NCBI GenBank assembly: GCA_022749755.1
Contig: CM040444.1
Location: 16,599,274-16,663,273, forward strand
Length of the DNA stretch: 64,000 nt
Direction of reading: 5' to 3'
Source: Azadirachta indica
Lineage: Eukaryota > Streptophyta > Magnoliopsida > Sapindales > Meliaceae
The notes beneath the pieces were generated by a model that worked only from the letters and a program-made list of their open reading frames with translations, ran no database searches and was not told the origin of the DNA. Both the position numbers and the translations under genes were made by a program. Below, in pieces: positions 1 through 13,153 of the stretch (its first letter is position 1; each line of letters starts with the position of its first letter).

Positions 1-291
1 AGGGTTGAACAAGAATGATGTCTGATTTCAAATTTTAGATCCACTCACATAGAAGGTGGAATTCTGTAACAGTCAAATTACATAATACAGAGGATCAAAA
101 TACGGCACCATGTGCAAGATCAAACTTCAACACGAATCACTTTTGTGCATTCACTGCAATAACTCGAATACTTCAAAGCAGAATTTTCTATTCTCTCTTC
201 CTAGTTCCTCTTTCTCCCAATAAATGAAAATTCTTGCAGTCAGAAAAACTAACAGTTATGTAATTCAAAATGTCAAAGGTAGCTAACAAAC

Positions 292-1752
292 CACTGCACA
301 CGCCAGCGTGTCTCACGCTTTTCAATAACACGAAGGCAGGCACGCAATGCCTCTACAGCACGCTCTCGAACAGCCAATGTTGGATCCCTCAATGCAACCC
401 AGATAGCATCTACAAATTCAGGTACATGAACATTGAACACAGTTGAAGCATTTTCTGCCATTTCCTTCAGAAATAAAGAAACATGAACATCTGTCCTCAG
501 TAAGCAAGAAAATTATGATAATTACATAAGCGTTTCAATTAAAAAAAAAAATTACTAAAGTCCCTATCTGGAAAGAGTGGACTTAGGACGCACCATTTTC
601 TACATTAAAGAATATTAACAGGCCAAATTCACGTCTAAATCACGTAATTCATGTGGTGCAAGTTTTTGCTTGCCAAGTTTCCATCTATTTCCCACATACA
701 CCCCATACAAAAACGAAATAAAAAACCTACCATATTAATTAACAATTAGCTATTTATTGTGAGCGACAATGAACCAAAATGTTCAGACTTACTTTCAAGA
801 TCAAGGCAGCAGCAAAACGACGATACTCTACTCTATCCCCACGAAGCCAATCTAGTGCCATTTTCACCTGCAATCAACAAATAATATACATTGTGTGGTG
901 CTCACATGAAAAAGATGTAACAAACCCAAGAAAACACTACAAAAAACCTGAAACTCCACTTCATCTGCAGTCATTGCTCCACCAGCCCTCGCTAGATGGC
1001 CAAGAACTTTACTAGCAAGGACCAAAATCTCACGATCACGCTTAACCTCAAACACAGTCCTCATGTAATGAGAGAACTTTGAAACCTTGGAGGCATTCTC
1101 ACCAAGAGCCACATCTATCAATTCATCAATGGCTCTTAAAGCCCCCAGATTTTCAGCAACATCATGGCTTTCTAATAAACTGGAAATTCTATCATATAAT
1201 TGATCCATAAATCGTGAAAAAGCTTCTCCGCCGAGATCACGTGCTTGTTCTTCTATATGTTTCCTTAAAGCTAATGAAGCACCCTCCTAGAAACATTGAA
1301 TATAACAAACAAGCAGTGTCAATAAATAAACCAAATGCATAATAATATCCTGCTAACAAAATTCTAATTTCTTAAGAAAATATAGGAGCAGCGAACAAAC
1401 AAATAAACATCAATAACATCACATAACTTCTCTAAATTCTCTAAACTAAAATGTTGGAACTGAGAAAAGACCAAATCAGCTAATTCTACTCCATTTTCTT
1501 TGTCTAAACTGGAGTGACATGAAGAAACCTACTGCCTCCAGCACAAAAATTAGAGCTCGACTTCAGTTACAAACTTCGTCAACTTATTCCATTTTCCAAA
1601 ATTACCGACAAACAGAAAACTACTTCACATACCTTGGGGTTTCCATGAGTGCATAGGTCAGCAAGGATTCTATTAAGCGCGTCGAAGCTGCCGCCACCAG
1701 GGCCGGACGGTACAGGTCCGATGTAGCGCACTGACTGCGACGTGGAGGCCAT
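292..1752 (-). CDS. TOR: Target of rapamycin (TOR) kinase, N-terminal exons, partial (gene runs off left edge)
   Basis: TOR is the PI3K-related Ser/Thr kinase that couples nutrients and energy to growth, in a complex with RAPTOR and LST8. Only the first part of the N-terminal HEAT-repeat solenoid is here. Four exons join in frame: 1633-1752 (40 codons), 948-1286 (113), 793-867 (25) and 292-464 (57 plus 2 bases). The donor at 291 is less certain than the others. The start ATG at 1752 gives [13 protein letters not shown] and then [15 protein letters not shown], as in plant TOR. Later segments such as [35 protein letters not shown] and [20 protein letters not shown] are near-identical to my recollection of the Arabidopsis protein. 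The FRB and kinase domains lie outside the window. Identification is very secure. Confidence 0.96.
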
Positions 1753-3258
1753 TGATTGGCCCTATTCTCAAACCCTAGACCCTAATCTCTCTCACTTTTT
1801 TGTATAAATATTTATTTACCAGATCCTCCTCCCCCTTCTGACATCGAAAATAAATACAACTATTTCAGAAAGAGTTCTTCGATTTAAAGAGTGGAAATTT
1901 TGAGAGAGTTGAGTCCAGTAGAACAATAAATGAACGAGTAACAGTAAAAACGACGTTATAAGTACGCGTGCTTTGTCCGATAATTACAGAGAGTTCTCAA
2001 GGCTTAATACACTTATCTCCACGCTCTCTCAAACTTCTCTCTTTTTTGCAGATTGCTGTTACTGTTGTCCAGCTGATCATCCTTTTGCTTTTTTTCTTTT
2101 TTTTTTTTTCCTTTCCTCATTTCTCTTAATTGATCAAATTATTTATTTCCTAAATTTTCGTAATTTCTTTTATTTGGCAAATCACACGTGGGATGATTTT
2201 TACTGGTTAATTTTAAAATTGGATATTGATGGATAGCTCCCTTGATTTTGATAAAATATTAAATAAGAACAAACCTTCATCATTTCTAATGTGTAAATCC
2301 CTGAACACCGAACAATGCACATTTGAAATGAAGTAACCCTAACGATAGCGTTACTGCGTTACACTGTTAGGGATCTATCTGTTGAAACAACTGAAGTGTG
2401 TGTGATTACTTTTTGTTCTGCACAAAATTCAGGTCTATGTGTCGTTATTTTATTTTGAACTTTTTTCCTAATAAGGATAATGTATATTTATTATATAATA
2501 TTTTTGAATACTTAAAAGCTTTATTATGTCCATTTTTATATTTAATTTCTTGCATAATATTTTGTTACAATCACTATTTTAAATATTTGCAATGCGTTTT
2601 TTTAGTCATTTCTTTAGTCAGAAAAATAAATAAGTAGATTTATAAAAATAGTTAATTCTTACAATTTTATCAATTATTTTAACATATTTTACTAAAATGA
2701 AAAAAAATAAAGGGGAAAAAAATTCTCAAAGGAATTCTTAAATGATCGTCCAGGTATTTATGTTTCGCAAATTTTTATTATATTGTGAGTCCAAATATAA
2801 CAAAAATTCCAAATTCCATTAATCTAATATATCTAAACTAGATTTTGAACAATTCCAAGAATTAACTACATGATATTTTCTAAAAAGAAAAAAATTAAGG
2901 GCGAGTTCTTTTATAGTAACATACTAGCCAGTAATGCAAATTATATTTAAAAACACACCTAAAATGAAATGTATCACGCATCTCCAGACGTGCAAAATTG
3001 GTTATACATTGCAGGAATCTCAACAATTTCAGTTGTTTGTGACCCATGAAAATCAAAATTTTTTACCGAAGCAATTTTCTTTCTAAAATGGAAGATATTA
3101 AATATCCATGCAAATCAGATTGAGAAAATAATCAGAAGATCTGAGAATTAATAACAGAATTAGTTCAGATTACAGTCAAATCAAAGCTACAACACTAAAG
3201 TAAGTCAGCAACTAAATGGTGGTTGATTGGCATTGAAGATTGCAAACATTTCTGGTTG
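1753..3258. other. Intergenic: TOR 5' flank and 3' flank of the next minus-strand gene
   Basis: No gene is visible. The first few hundred bases upstream of the TOR start are C/T-rich, as in a plant promoter and 5'UTR. The rest is AT-rich and contains a T tract near 2098-2110 and an imperfect CCCTAAC...GTTAGGG inverted pair near 2336-2371. The 79-87 residue ORFs here are low-complexity and unconvincing. Confidence 0.6.
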
Positions 3259-6200
3259 TCACGGAGAAGTGACAAGGTTTCTGATCCTGCTTGAACGCCT
3301 AACTGGAGTAACAACTTCTTCATCTCCATATCCCTTCACATCCCAAAAAAGCAAAAACATGAGAAGCAATTTTCAGACTTTTGAAAATAGATGAGCAAAG
3401 TTTGTACAATCGTGGAAATGAAAAGAAGTACTTACATGCTTGCTGGGGATTTTCTCATACGTGGTAAAGCTGCCGTAAGAAGCTGAACTCAGAGAGATAT
3501 CTGATGAAGCAAGAGACTCCCTCCTGGAATTTTTCCTAGGCTTTCTTTCTTGGCTGTGAGCTTCACTTGATTTGAGTCCTTTCTTGCTGTGAGATGAAGA
3601 AGTCTTGAAGCTGCTCATTTCTGATGATGCCGACTCTCCAAGCATGTCATCATCGTCCTCTGTCTGCCAATTCCCGGAAGTCACCCTCTGTTCAGAAGTA
3701 TGCTCAGCTGTGACTGAAATTGGACTGTAATCCAATTTTTTGGTCATCAAAGATTGGACCGCGGGGTTTGTAGCATTTGGATTTGAGAGTTTTCCTTTAT
3801 TTGCGAGGTTAAAGAAGAAAACTGTTGCAGCAAACAGACTCAATATCACAAGTGAGGAAATTCCCACAACATTCTTTGTCAAAATTTTGTCCACTTCTGC
3901 TGAAGTCTGTAGATTATCTAATAATGAAGCATCCAATTCTGTGTTTTCAGCATACTTTTCAGCTTTTGTAGACTCAATTTCAGCATGAGAATAGTAATCA
4001 CTTTCTCCTTGAGGTTCCTTGGGTTCAGGTTGTATTTCAGTAACCTCTGAGATTACAACTGGCTGATCTATGACAACTATGTTACTTTCCAGCTTGATAC
4101 CACTGTTATCATCAGATTGAACGGTTTCTTTTGTCTGTTCTGCTTCTGAATTGACAGGTTTGATCGCTTCAGATTGTGGTTTGGTCTGCTCTGCTGTTGG
4201 AGTTGAGCATACCTCTTCTGATTCTGGTTCAGTGTGATCTTCTATAGCCTCATCAATGTTGTCATTATCTTCTTCAACATCTTGCAAGTGTTCAAAATCT
4301 TGCGGCACTTGCTCCTCAAATCCTGCATTATTATCTTCTCCCAAAGCCTCTTCAACGTCCTCCTCATTTTCTTCACTTTTCTGATGATTCTCTTCCAATG
4401 GTTCAGTTTTGACATCTATCTCTTCAGCGGGTACCAACAAATTCTCTTCATAGTTAAATTCTGCCCCAGCCAACTTCGGGTACCCATCAATCAAGCGATT
4501 TTCCTCAAGCAAGGCAGATAGATTGCTGTACTGCAAATGACCTAGTTTGTGCACTCCTCTTACTTCAAAAATGAGCTCACAAATGTAAGAGAAAGAATTA
4601 GCTGCCCACAACCGAGATTTTTGAATCACCACCTCAAAATTCACTTTGGCATATGCAACTATTTCAGGTGGGACATAAAAATCATAGAGGCTTAAATCTT
4701 TAAGCACAGAGAAATTAGTGACCGTAGAATCGCTGACTGAGATCGCCATAAAAGCAAAGACCAAGGCCAGAAGGAGAGCAGTGAATTTCGATCTTGTAAA
4801 GAGTTTTGACTTGGACACTACTTCTGATTGAACCACCTTAGCCTTGTGGGTACTAACGGGGTTTGGTTCAGGTACATTGATATCTTCCTTTTCTGATTCT
4901 TCTTCTTGTTCTGATTCTTCTTTTACTGTCTTGCCTGAAGAAACATCCTCAGATTCTTTCTGGGAATCAGACAGCGTTTCACTAACTTCACTGTCTGATA
5001 GATTTTCGGACATGAAACTCTCCTCCAGCCTTGTACCATCCTTGTTATTCACAAGCTCAATTCTTGGGTTTGGCTTGTAGTGAAGAAACTGAGGCCTCGG
5101 CGACAGGTAATTTGTTTTAGGATCATATGGTGGCATCAAAGGATCTGCATCAAGCGGAGCCAACATAGGACTTGCTGTTGAACAAGATGTTCTTGGACTA
5201 ATCTTGAATGTTGAATCAAGATTAACACAATCCTGAGAAGAACCAATATCGTTCTTCGAATCCAAGGGTACCTCAGAATCAAAATCTGCATCATTTTTCA
5301 AAGCTTCGTTGTGATCCGTGTCGGTAACTGTTGAGTGATATGAAGCCTCAATCTTCTTCTCATTCAAGCTCATCTCCGGCTTTGACAAATCATCTTCAAT
5401 TAACAGGCTTATGGCATCAGAAAATGAAACAGTCTTCTTCTTGTTGGAACAAATCGCTGGCTTTGCGTTAGTGTTTTCCGTTGCTTGGCCTTTCGCATCA
5501 GAGAATGATACAGAAGATCGAAATGGCTCATTTCTCTCAACCAAGATTTTCTTTCTCGGTGATGTGGTGAACTTTGAAGCCGCAGAAATTGTTGGTGACA
5601 TGAAATTCTTCGTTCCCTTTGAAGCAGAAGCCAGAGATTGAACTGTGCCTGGTCTCAAAGTTGAGCTTTTGCTGTTCTCTTTGTCCTCGTAATCACGCAG
5701 AGAACAAGAATTTTCTCTGCCAAACGAGCTTCTTCTAGGAAAATCTGCAATTCATCAAAGACTAAGAATCAGAACCCATAAACCAAAATTTTTCAAAGCA
5801 TGGGCTTTTCTGTTTGTTTGCCAAGATAGCCAAGGAAAATATCAATAATGTAACTCCATATACAAGGGAAAACTTAGGCTGTTTTTTAAAACAGAAAACA
5901 TTTCCGGGATAATCTTTTGGTTCAACTGAGAATTTCAAGTGTATGAAGGCAAAAACGATTCCTTTTTTATTCTGACTATAGACACTTTATCAAATTTGGA
6001 AAGATGTTCACCACAAAATATCCATTATGATACATAATTTGTCCAAGAAAATTTTCTGACGGACAGTTTTGCACTCATACAAACAGAGCAAACAACCTCA
6101 CGATCAACTCTACTAACAAATGAATATTCACTAAGCATTTCTGTTCGTTTTCTTTAAAACACAAACAAATACATTTAATGCATTCATTTTTCCTTTCTTT

Positions 6201-6514
6201 TCCTTCTAATAACTTTCTTGGCAACCAAACAAATACATCATTACTAGTTACTACCCCAGAATGATAAACAAAAAATGGAAAAAGATTAAAACTTTGGTAT
6301 GTAGATAAATGAAAATCGAACCTAAGGGGCTGTTAACAGGAGTGTTGGGATTAAATCCACCTCTCGAATTAGCTACAATCGATGACGGTTTAGCAAATGG
6401 ATTCCCACTAAAACTTCTCCTCATGGGATCTTTACTCTCTGAGTTTCTAGCAATGGGGTTTGGCCTGCTTGATGACATGGATGAACACAAAGGAGATTGC
6501 TTGTTTGCAGACAT
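3259..6514 (-). CDS. Uncharacterised plant membrane protein, acidic, two predicted TM segments (858 aa)
   Basis: Three exons, 6322-6514, 3436-5744 and 3259-3333, join in frame to 858 codons plus stop. I chose the ATG at 6514 (MSANKQSPLCSS) over an in-frame ATG at 6565 because this start matches related plant proteins I recall (the Arabidopsis At1g16630 type). The N-terminus is Ser/Pro/Arg-rich, followed by the NSPLDFPRRSSFGR motif across the first junction. A conserved YDPKTNYLSPRPQFLHYKP block lies near residues 270-290. Hydrophobic segments lie at about 384-401 (ALLLALVFAFMAI) and 690-710 (SSLVILSLFAATVFFF), with a long Glu/Asp-rich stretch between them. The last exon encodes GYGDEEVVTPVRRSSRIRN. 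With two TM segments, both basic ends should face the same side of the membrane. Function is unknown; the gene model is strong and the role is not inferred. Confidence 0.85.
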
Positions 6515-8175
6515 GAGAATTTGATTTTCTCGTAAATTGAATTGCTGGGTTGTGATTTTCTCCAAATATGGAAAGAAAATGAAAGCTTTGTAGCAAAAAT
6601 GGTTGGGTTTTGAAAGTGAAGAATCTTGGAAAATCTTGAAGTGGAAGAAGAGAGAATCGAATTGGTAACGGATAGTTTTTGAAGGTGGGTGGGTTTAAAT
6701 GGTAGGTTTTTGACCGTTGGAATAAAATAGTTGAAAAGTCAAAAGGTTGAGAGCCGTTGGATAACCTCCCCTCATTTGGAAGGTTTAGATTGACTAAAGG
6801 GTATGTAGCCGTTGAGGATCGTTATCTGATTTTGATTAAAATTTATATTTTAATTCTTACTGCTTTCCATATATCATTTATATTAATTTGCCTGAAATTC
6901 ATATTAAGAAAAAAAATTTAATATGAGATTTTATTACCCATTTATATCACACATTTATTGGCCACAAAAGCTTTAATTCTATATTTTTATTTTTGAAGTG
7001 ATAAAATATTAGATTTATAAAGTTAGGAACATAATACAGATATTTTTAATTTATTAACATATTATTGGTGAATTAGTATAATATAATTATTACAAAGTCA
7101 AAAAACTATATTGATAATATAATGTAAGTAATATAACCTAACTTTAGTCTTCAAAAATATGAAATTTTTTCCTTACAAAAATGTATGTCATATATATTAA
7201 ATTACTTTCAAAATATTTATCCAAACTCATAATAGCTTACAAAATTATTTTTTTAAAGAAAATTCATTTCATAAATTCAACATAAACTATCTAAAGATAT
7301 ATTTAAAATTGAAGTATATTGATCTAAGTGCTTTGAAATAAAAATTTTAAATGTTAGATATTAATAAATAAAATAAGAGTTAGTATTTGCTAAACACTTC
7401 TTCAATTTTTTTTTCAAAATTAAATAGAAACTAGCACAACAAAACATACTTAAAAGAGACAATATTACATACCTTGCACACTTTAACCTAAAAATTATAA
7501 AGAGGGATATTGTTCATTTTCAATTATGTGAAAAGTTACCATCCAATTAATGAATTAATAAAATTACTTATCTAGCTAGTTGTTTTAATACTTTTACCTT
7601 AAGTGATGTGGTTAATAACATGGTGAAATATTTTATTATAACTGTGTAATATAATATTGAATTATGGTCATTAATCATTATCGTAATATAAGAGTGCAAA
7701 ATTTAATACTAAGAATAGTTAATTATTTTAAAAGGTTAACAAATTATTTTAGACATCATAAGATAATATTGAATTAGGACAATCACAATCATAATATGGG
7801 ATAAAAGAGTGCATAATTTATCTTTAGGGTATTTCAGTCATTTTAAAGGGAGACCTATTTGATACAAATATACAGACTGTGTTATAAATATAAAACACTA
7901 AAATTTAGGGATCCCATGTTCTTATCTGTTTATATTACCCTAACCTTAGGGATGTCCATGAAAATATCCCCATTCTAATCAAAAATAAATTTTCTATTTT
8001 CCGACGTGGGAGACAAGTACGAGTTCATGTAGGAAAGGCAAGTACAGAAACCGAAGCAAACTAACCCGATCCTTAAACGTCGTCGTGTTAACTCTTCTAT
8101 GTCTCTTCGCCATCTCTTCAGGTAAACCTGGCTCGTCCGCTCGCTTTACTTTCTTCCTGCAACTGCAGCAGAAAT
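6515..8175. other. Divergent intergenic region between the 858-aa protein gene (-) and the Asp-tRNA synthetase gene (+)
   Basis: The two genes point away from each other, so both promoters lie here. The left about 250 bases are the 5' flank of the minus gene. The middle (6840-7950) is very AT-rich with no coding signal and contains an imperfect direct repeat (separate entry). The last 100 bases before the synthetase start are C/T-rich, typical of a 5'UTR. Confidence 0.55.
7651..7820. repeat. Imperfect direct repeat, two copies about 111 bp apart
   Basis: The phrase ATAATATTGAATTA...AAGAGTGCAAAATTTA at 7651-7709 recurs in altered form at 7762-7820 (GATAATATTGAATTAGG...AAGAGTGCATAATTTA). This suggests an old local tandem duplication with no coding content. 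Confidence 0.45.
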
Positions 8176-11100
8176 ATGACTCTCCTCATCAAATCTCTCC
8201 CTCTTCTCTCACTCCGCACCACCAGAACTCTCTCCTGCTTTCTCTCCAAATCCATAAGATCAAGGACGCTTCCAAAAAATGCTTTCTCTGTTTCTGCTTC
8301 CGCCGAAACAACTACTACCAACGCTACAGCCACAGCCTCCAATCCACCACCTCCGCCTCTCAAGGACACTCTCGACTGGGTTTCGCGTACCCGGTTATGC
8401 GGAGAGTTGACCCGAGATGACGTAGGCAAACGGGTCACGCTCTGCGGGTGGGTCGCGCTGCACCGAGTGCACGGTGGACTTACTTTTCTCAATCTCAGAG
8501 ACCACACTGGCATTGTCCAGGTATTTTTTTAATTGCTTTTTATTTTCAAATTAGTGAGAAATATATTTTTTTTGTGCGGATTATTATAATTTTAGCTAAA
8601 ATTTATCATGGTATCAATGTTGCACTATAGGTAACTACACTTCCCGCCGACTTTCCCAACGCCCATTCTACTGTGAATGATTTGAGGTTGGAGTATGTGA
8701 TTGCGGTGGAGGGTGTTGTTCGGTCTAGGCCAAGTGAGGCCGTAAACGAGAAAATGAAAACTGGCTTCATTGAGGTACATTATGTTGCAATCATTACTTT
8801 ATTGTTACCTTTTTAAGCGTGATGGATCGAATGCGTGATTTTATTCCGTTTCAAAATATCTTGCTGACAATATATGCCAGGTTGCTGCGGAGCATGTTCA
8901 AGTATTGAATGCTGTGAGATCGAAGTTGCCCTTCCTTGTAACTACTTCAGATGATGCAAAGGATTTTGTTAAGGAGGAGCTTCGTTTGAGGTGATTGGTT
9001 TGAGATGTTTAAAATTCATGCTATCAAGTCATATTATTTTTGGTTTAAGCAGAATACATTTAGTTACTGCATATTTTCTTATAACATCTTCTAGGTTTGC
9101 TTCAGTGGAACTTCCAAAAACTTGATTAGTAAATTTCATGTTACGCAATGAAAGTCTTGTCTATCTCAATTATCGCTTATATCACTAATAGTTGCAAATT
9201 TTTCTTATTACACTTTTTTTTTTTCTTGTACATAATTTCTGTAGTTGTTAGCTTAACTGATTGATTTGACACAAATGTATGTAAGTAGATATCGCTGCCT
9301 TGACTTGCGGCGGCAGCAAATGAATCAAAACATATTGTTGCGGCATAAAGTAGTCAAACTGATTCGGAGGTATCTAGAGGATGTACATGGTTTTGTAGAG
9401 GTATTGTTTGCTGAAAGATTAATTTATTGTTGGTGTGGATTTTCTTCTTATCTGCTTCGCATTATTTATAGTTGTTCTCTCTTTTTGATCCTGACTTCTT
9501 TGTGGTTTTAAGGTAGATTGAGACTCCAATACTGTCTAGGTCTACCCCAGAGGGCGCCCGGGACTATTTGGTGCCCGCAAGAGTTCAGGTACTTCAGATT
9601 TCTCTAGCTGTTATTCCCTTTATTGCTTTTAGAACAGCTTTATGCAACTGTGCTGAAATCAAAAGAGATTGCATCTTGACTAACTGGGATTATCTGAAAG
9701 ATGCTATAAATCACTAAGAAATATACATGCAATGAGTTTATGTTATTTCCATAACATTTATCTTTGTTGCATGTGAAATATTGGAAGGACCAAAACCAAA
9801 TTTCAGTTTTGGCTGCAAATGTGATGCAGAATTTGATTTAGATTGCAGGAAAAATAAGTCCAGTTACCTTTCTGCTTTGCATGGGAATTATTTATGGTTT
9901 ACATTTTTACTAGTTATTCAGAAAGATGCAGAAGGCTGATACTTTAAGAGCAATGACATCTTTACTGCCATCATATTTTTCATTCAGCTGTATGTAGACT
10001 TTTATTGTTGTTTCCTGAGATTGATGCTGGTATTCTATTGTTAGAGCCATCTGTTCCTTGTATACTTTCTTCATGGCTTGCAAATCTGATTCATTCTAAT
10101 GTGTATTTGAAGCCAGGAACATTCTATGCTTTGCCCCAAAGTCCGCAGCTGTATAAGCAAATGCTGATGGTCTCTGGTTTTGATAAATATTATCAGATAG
10201 CAAGGTAGCTTCTTTCTCACTGGATGTCTGGTTATAGTATTATGATAGTCACCTGATATCTTCAGTTTTGACCATGAACTTGCCAGTAAAGAACATGCTT
10301 ATGTTTCTACACTGGACTAATATAAAGAACAATGAACTCTTTATATTTCATGTTTTATTAAGATCAAAAATCAAAAGGGGTAATTTTTCTTCTTCTGAGA
10401 TCAACATGTCTATTTCAAGCCATACGTGGCGACAATCAATTTTTCTGCTTTTCAGATGTTTTAGGGATGAAGATTTAAGAGCAGATAGACAGCCTGAGTT
10501 CACGCAGCTTGATATGGAAGTGGCTTTCACTCCTTTGGAGGACATGTTGAGGCTGAATGAAGACTTGATTAGAAAGGTATATTCTTATGAACTTGGTTCA
10601 AACTTGAAACTTGCTATGGGAAGAAGGTTCATATATTTGACAAGGTAGAAATTTGTGGACCACAGGACCAGTGAAGAAAGATAGGTTGTAAGCTTAATGC
10701 TCTAACTATTCTCGTATGATTTCCTTCAGGCTCATGAACTCAAAAATATTTGTTAATTTTCCCTTTATTTAGATAGGATCTAATTTGGTTAAAGGTTCAA
10801 ATCTAATTACTACAAAATCCATCAGGCAAAGCATCTGTTAAGTATTTCATGTAAACAAGTATAGGTAATTAAATAGCCTACCTATGTGATGCTAACCAAG
10901 GTATTTGCTTAAGATATGTAGTCTGGTTTTGCTTTGGTTTGGTCAATTATAGAATTGGTATGATCAGGTTCCACAAAGTACTGCTCAGCTGGGCTAATCC
11001 AACTTGAATAAAGTTAGGGATGGCTTCAAGGACTCAACTTTTGAGCCTTTATTTGGTCAGGTTATTGCTAATGAATGCAGTTGGACCTACTCATCGACTT

Positions 11101-13153
11101 CTCCAGGGGACTCTTGCTGTACCTATTGAAGTTGACTTCCAAATTTTTTATATATAAGCATTTATTTTATGGGTACTCTGTATTTTGCAGAAATTTGAGT
11201 TTTAATACACCTTAAATAAGGCATTCAAGGATTTGACTAGAAAGTACTGTTTGTTGCAGGTATTTCTAGAAATTAAAGGTGTCCAGCTACCAAACCCTTT
11301 CCCAAGGCTAACATATGCTGAAGCAATGAGTCGATATGGTTCAGACAGGCCAGATACTAGATTCAGTCTTGAGTTGAAAGATGTAATCATCTCCCTTTTC
11401 TTATTAATTGATGAGCGATTTTTAGTTTTAAAGGTTTCTGGTTGTATTTTTCTTTTTGCATGGGTGTCATAGAAAGAATATTTTATTGGCATTCAGGTAT
11501 CTGATGTTTTCGTAGAGTCTCCCTTCAGGGTTTTCTCAGATACCTTGAAAAGTGGAGGGATTATCAAAGCAATCTGTGTCCCTTCTGGTGCTAAAAGATA
11601 TTCAAACACAGCGCTCAAGAAAGGTGATATTTATAATGAATCTATAAAATCTGGAGCAAAGGGCTTGCCCTTCCTGAAGGTCTTGGATGCTGGTAAAAGA
11701 GAGAATAATTTCTGCCCTCTCTTCTTTTCTGGCACTTATCCTTCATCAAGGTGAAAATGTTATGGTTTAAGTGTTCATCATGTGGGTTTAAAATTTCCTT
11801 TCAGGTGATGTTGAGGGAATTCAAGCATTAGTATCAAGTTTGGATCCGAGAAATAAAGAGCAGTTGCTGACACGATGCTCTGCAGGGCCGGGTGATCTAA
11901 TTTTGTTTGCAGTGGGTCATCCTGCATCAGTTAATAAAACTCTAGATAGGCTTAGGATGTTTGTGGCCAATGAGTTGGGCTTAATTGATCATGTAAGTTT
12001 TTGACTGGCCTTCAAATGTATAAAGTTATTTGTCTCTTGGTATATCTGAGTCTTTCACTTTTCCTTGATACTTAGTCCAAGCATTCAATTCTGTGGGTGA
12101 CTGATTTTCCGATGTTCGAATGGAATGATTCAGACCAAAGGCTTGAGGTTTGTCTCTTGTTCATTTTATGCCACCTGCAATATTAGTACAATAAATGATA
12201 TATATCGTAAATCATCTCTATTAATATTGTTAATGATGATTTATCATCATTCAAAGGCTTTAGTATTCTGTATCAGGATTTCTGTGATTATTTTGCTTTT
12301 GTCCTATGTGCTACATGGAAATTAGTGCTCGTTGTTTTTTCAGTTCTATTGACTTTTTTAATTAACATACATCGTTGTGGTTAGTAAACTGGTAGTGAAT
12401 ATCACAGTTTGTCATGGATTTGTTACTGTTTTGCAGGCTCTGCATCATCCATTCACTGCACCAAACCCAGAAGACATGAAAGATCTTTCCTCTGCTCGTG
12501 CCCTTGCTTACGACATGGTTTACAATGGAGTTGAGGTAATTTGCTTCATCATGACTATCTATAGATTCAAGACAACTAAATGTGCTGTGATGCTGTCAGA
12601 TTGGCGGGGGAAGTTTGAGAATTTATAAACGTGAGGTCCAACAAAAAGTTCTAGAAATTGTTGGTATCACCCTGGAACAGGTCAGAAGACTCTTCTTAAG
12701 CACATATTGGTTGGGCCGCATGCTTTAAAGTTATTATGGATTGTAATTTAATCTGGTTATAGCACATATTCTTTTCTGAGCACCTTAACTTACTCTCAAC
12801 CGTGGGTGTTATGCTTTATTTGTCTACAGGCTGAAGCAAAGTTTGGCTACCTTCTAGAGGCTTTTGACATGGGTGCTCCTCCTCATGGTACGGAATTTAT
12901 TGATTCCATTTAATTGTGAATAACTTGCGCTCTTATATGATTTATATTTCATTTACGCCCATATAAGAATGTTTCCGTTGCAGGGGGGATTGCTTATGGG
13001 TTGGATAGACTGGTTATGTTGTTGGCAGGAGCCAATTCTATAAGGGATGTCATAGCTTTCCCAAAGACAACAACTGCTCAATGTGCACTCACTAGGGCTC
13101 CATCAGAGGTTGATCCCCAGCAGCTACAAGAACTATCATTTCAGACCAAATAG
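8176..13153 (+). CDS. Aspartyl-tRNA synthetase, bacterial/organellar type (660 aa, 15 exons)
   Basis: A class II aminoacyl-tRNA synthetase that charges tRNA-Asp, probably in chloroplasts and mitochondria. Exons: 8176-8520, 8631-8774, 8881-8990, 9289-9400, 9517-9588, 10113-10204, 10456-10576, 11260-11382, 11497-11692, 11805-11992, 12076-12147, 12437-12535, 12600-12680, 12830-12887, 12984-13153. They sum to 661 codons with all phases consistent. Residues 1 to about 50 are Ser/Thr/Arg-rich and look like an organellar transit peptide. The OB-fold anticodon domain follows ([21 protein letters not shown]). The catalytic core has the motif 1 region ([20 protein letters not shown]), motif 2 ([20 protein letters not shown], about 293-312) and motif 3 ([13 protein letters not shown], about 605-617). 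The GAD insert typical of bacterial AspRS lies between them. The organisation matches the Arabidopsis organellar enzyme (At4g33760, from memory). Confidence 0.95.

Noticed and set aside
2336..2371. CCCTAAC...GTTAGGG inverted pair resembling telomere repeat units
   Set aside because: Single units only, too short to be an interstitial telomeric repeat; could arise by chance.
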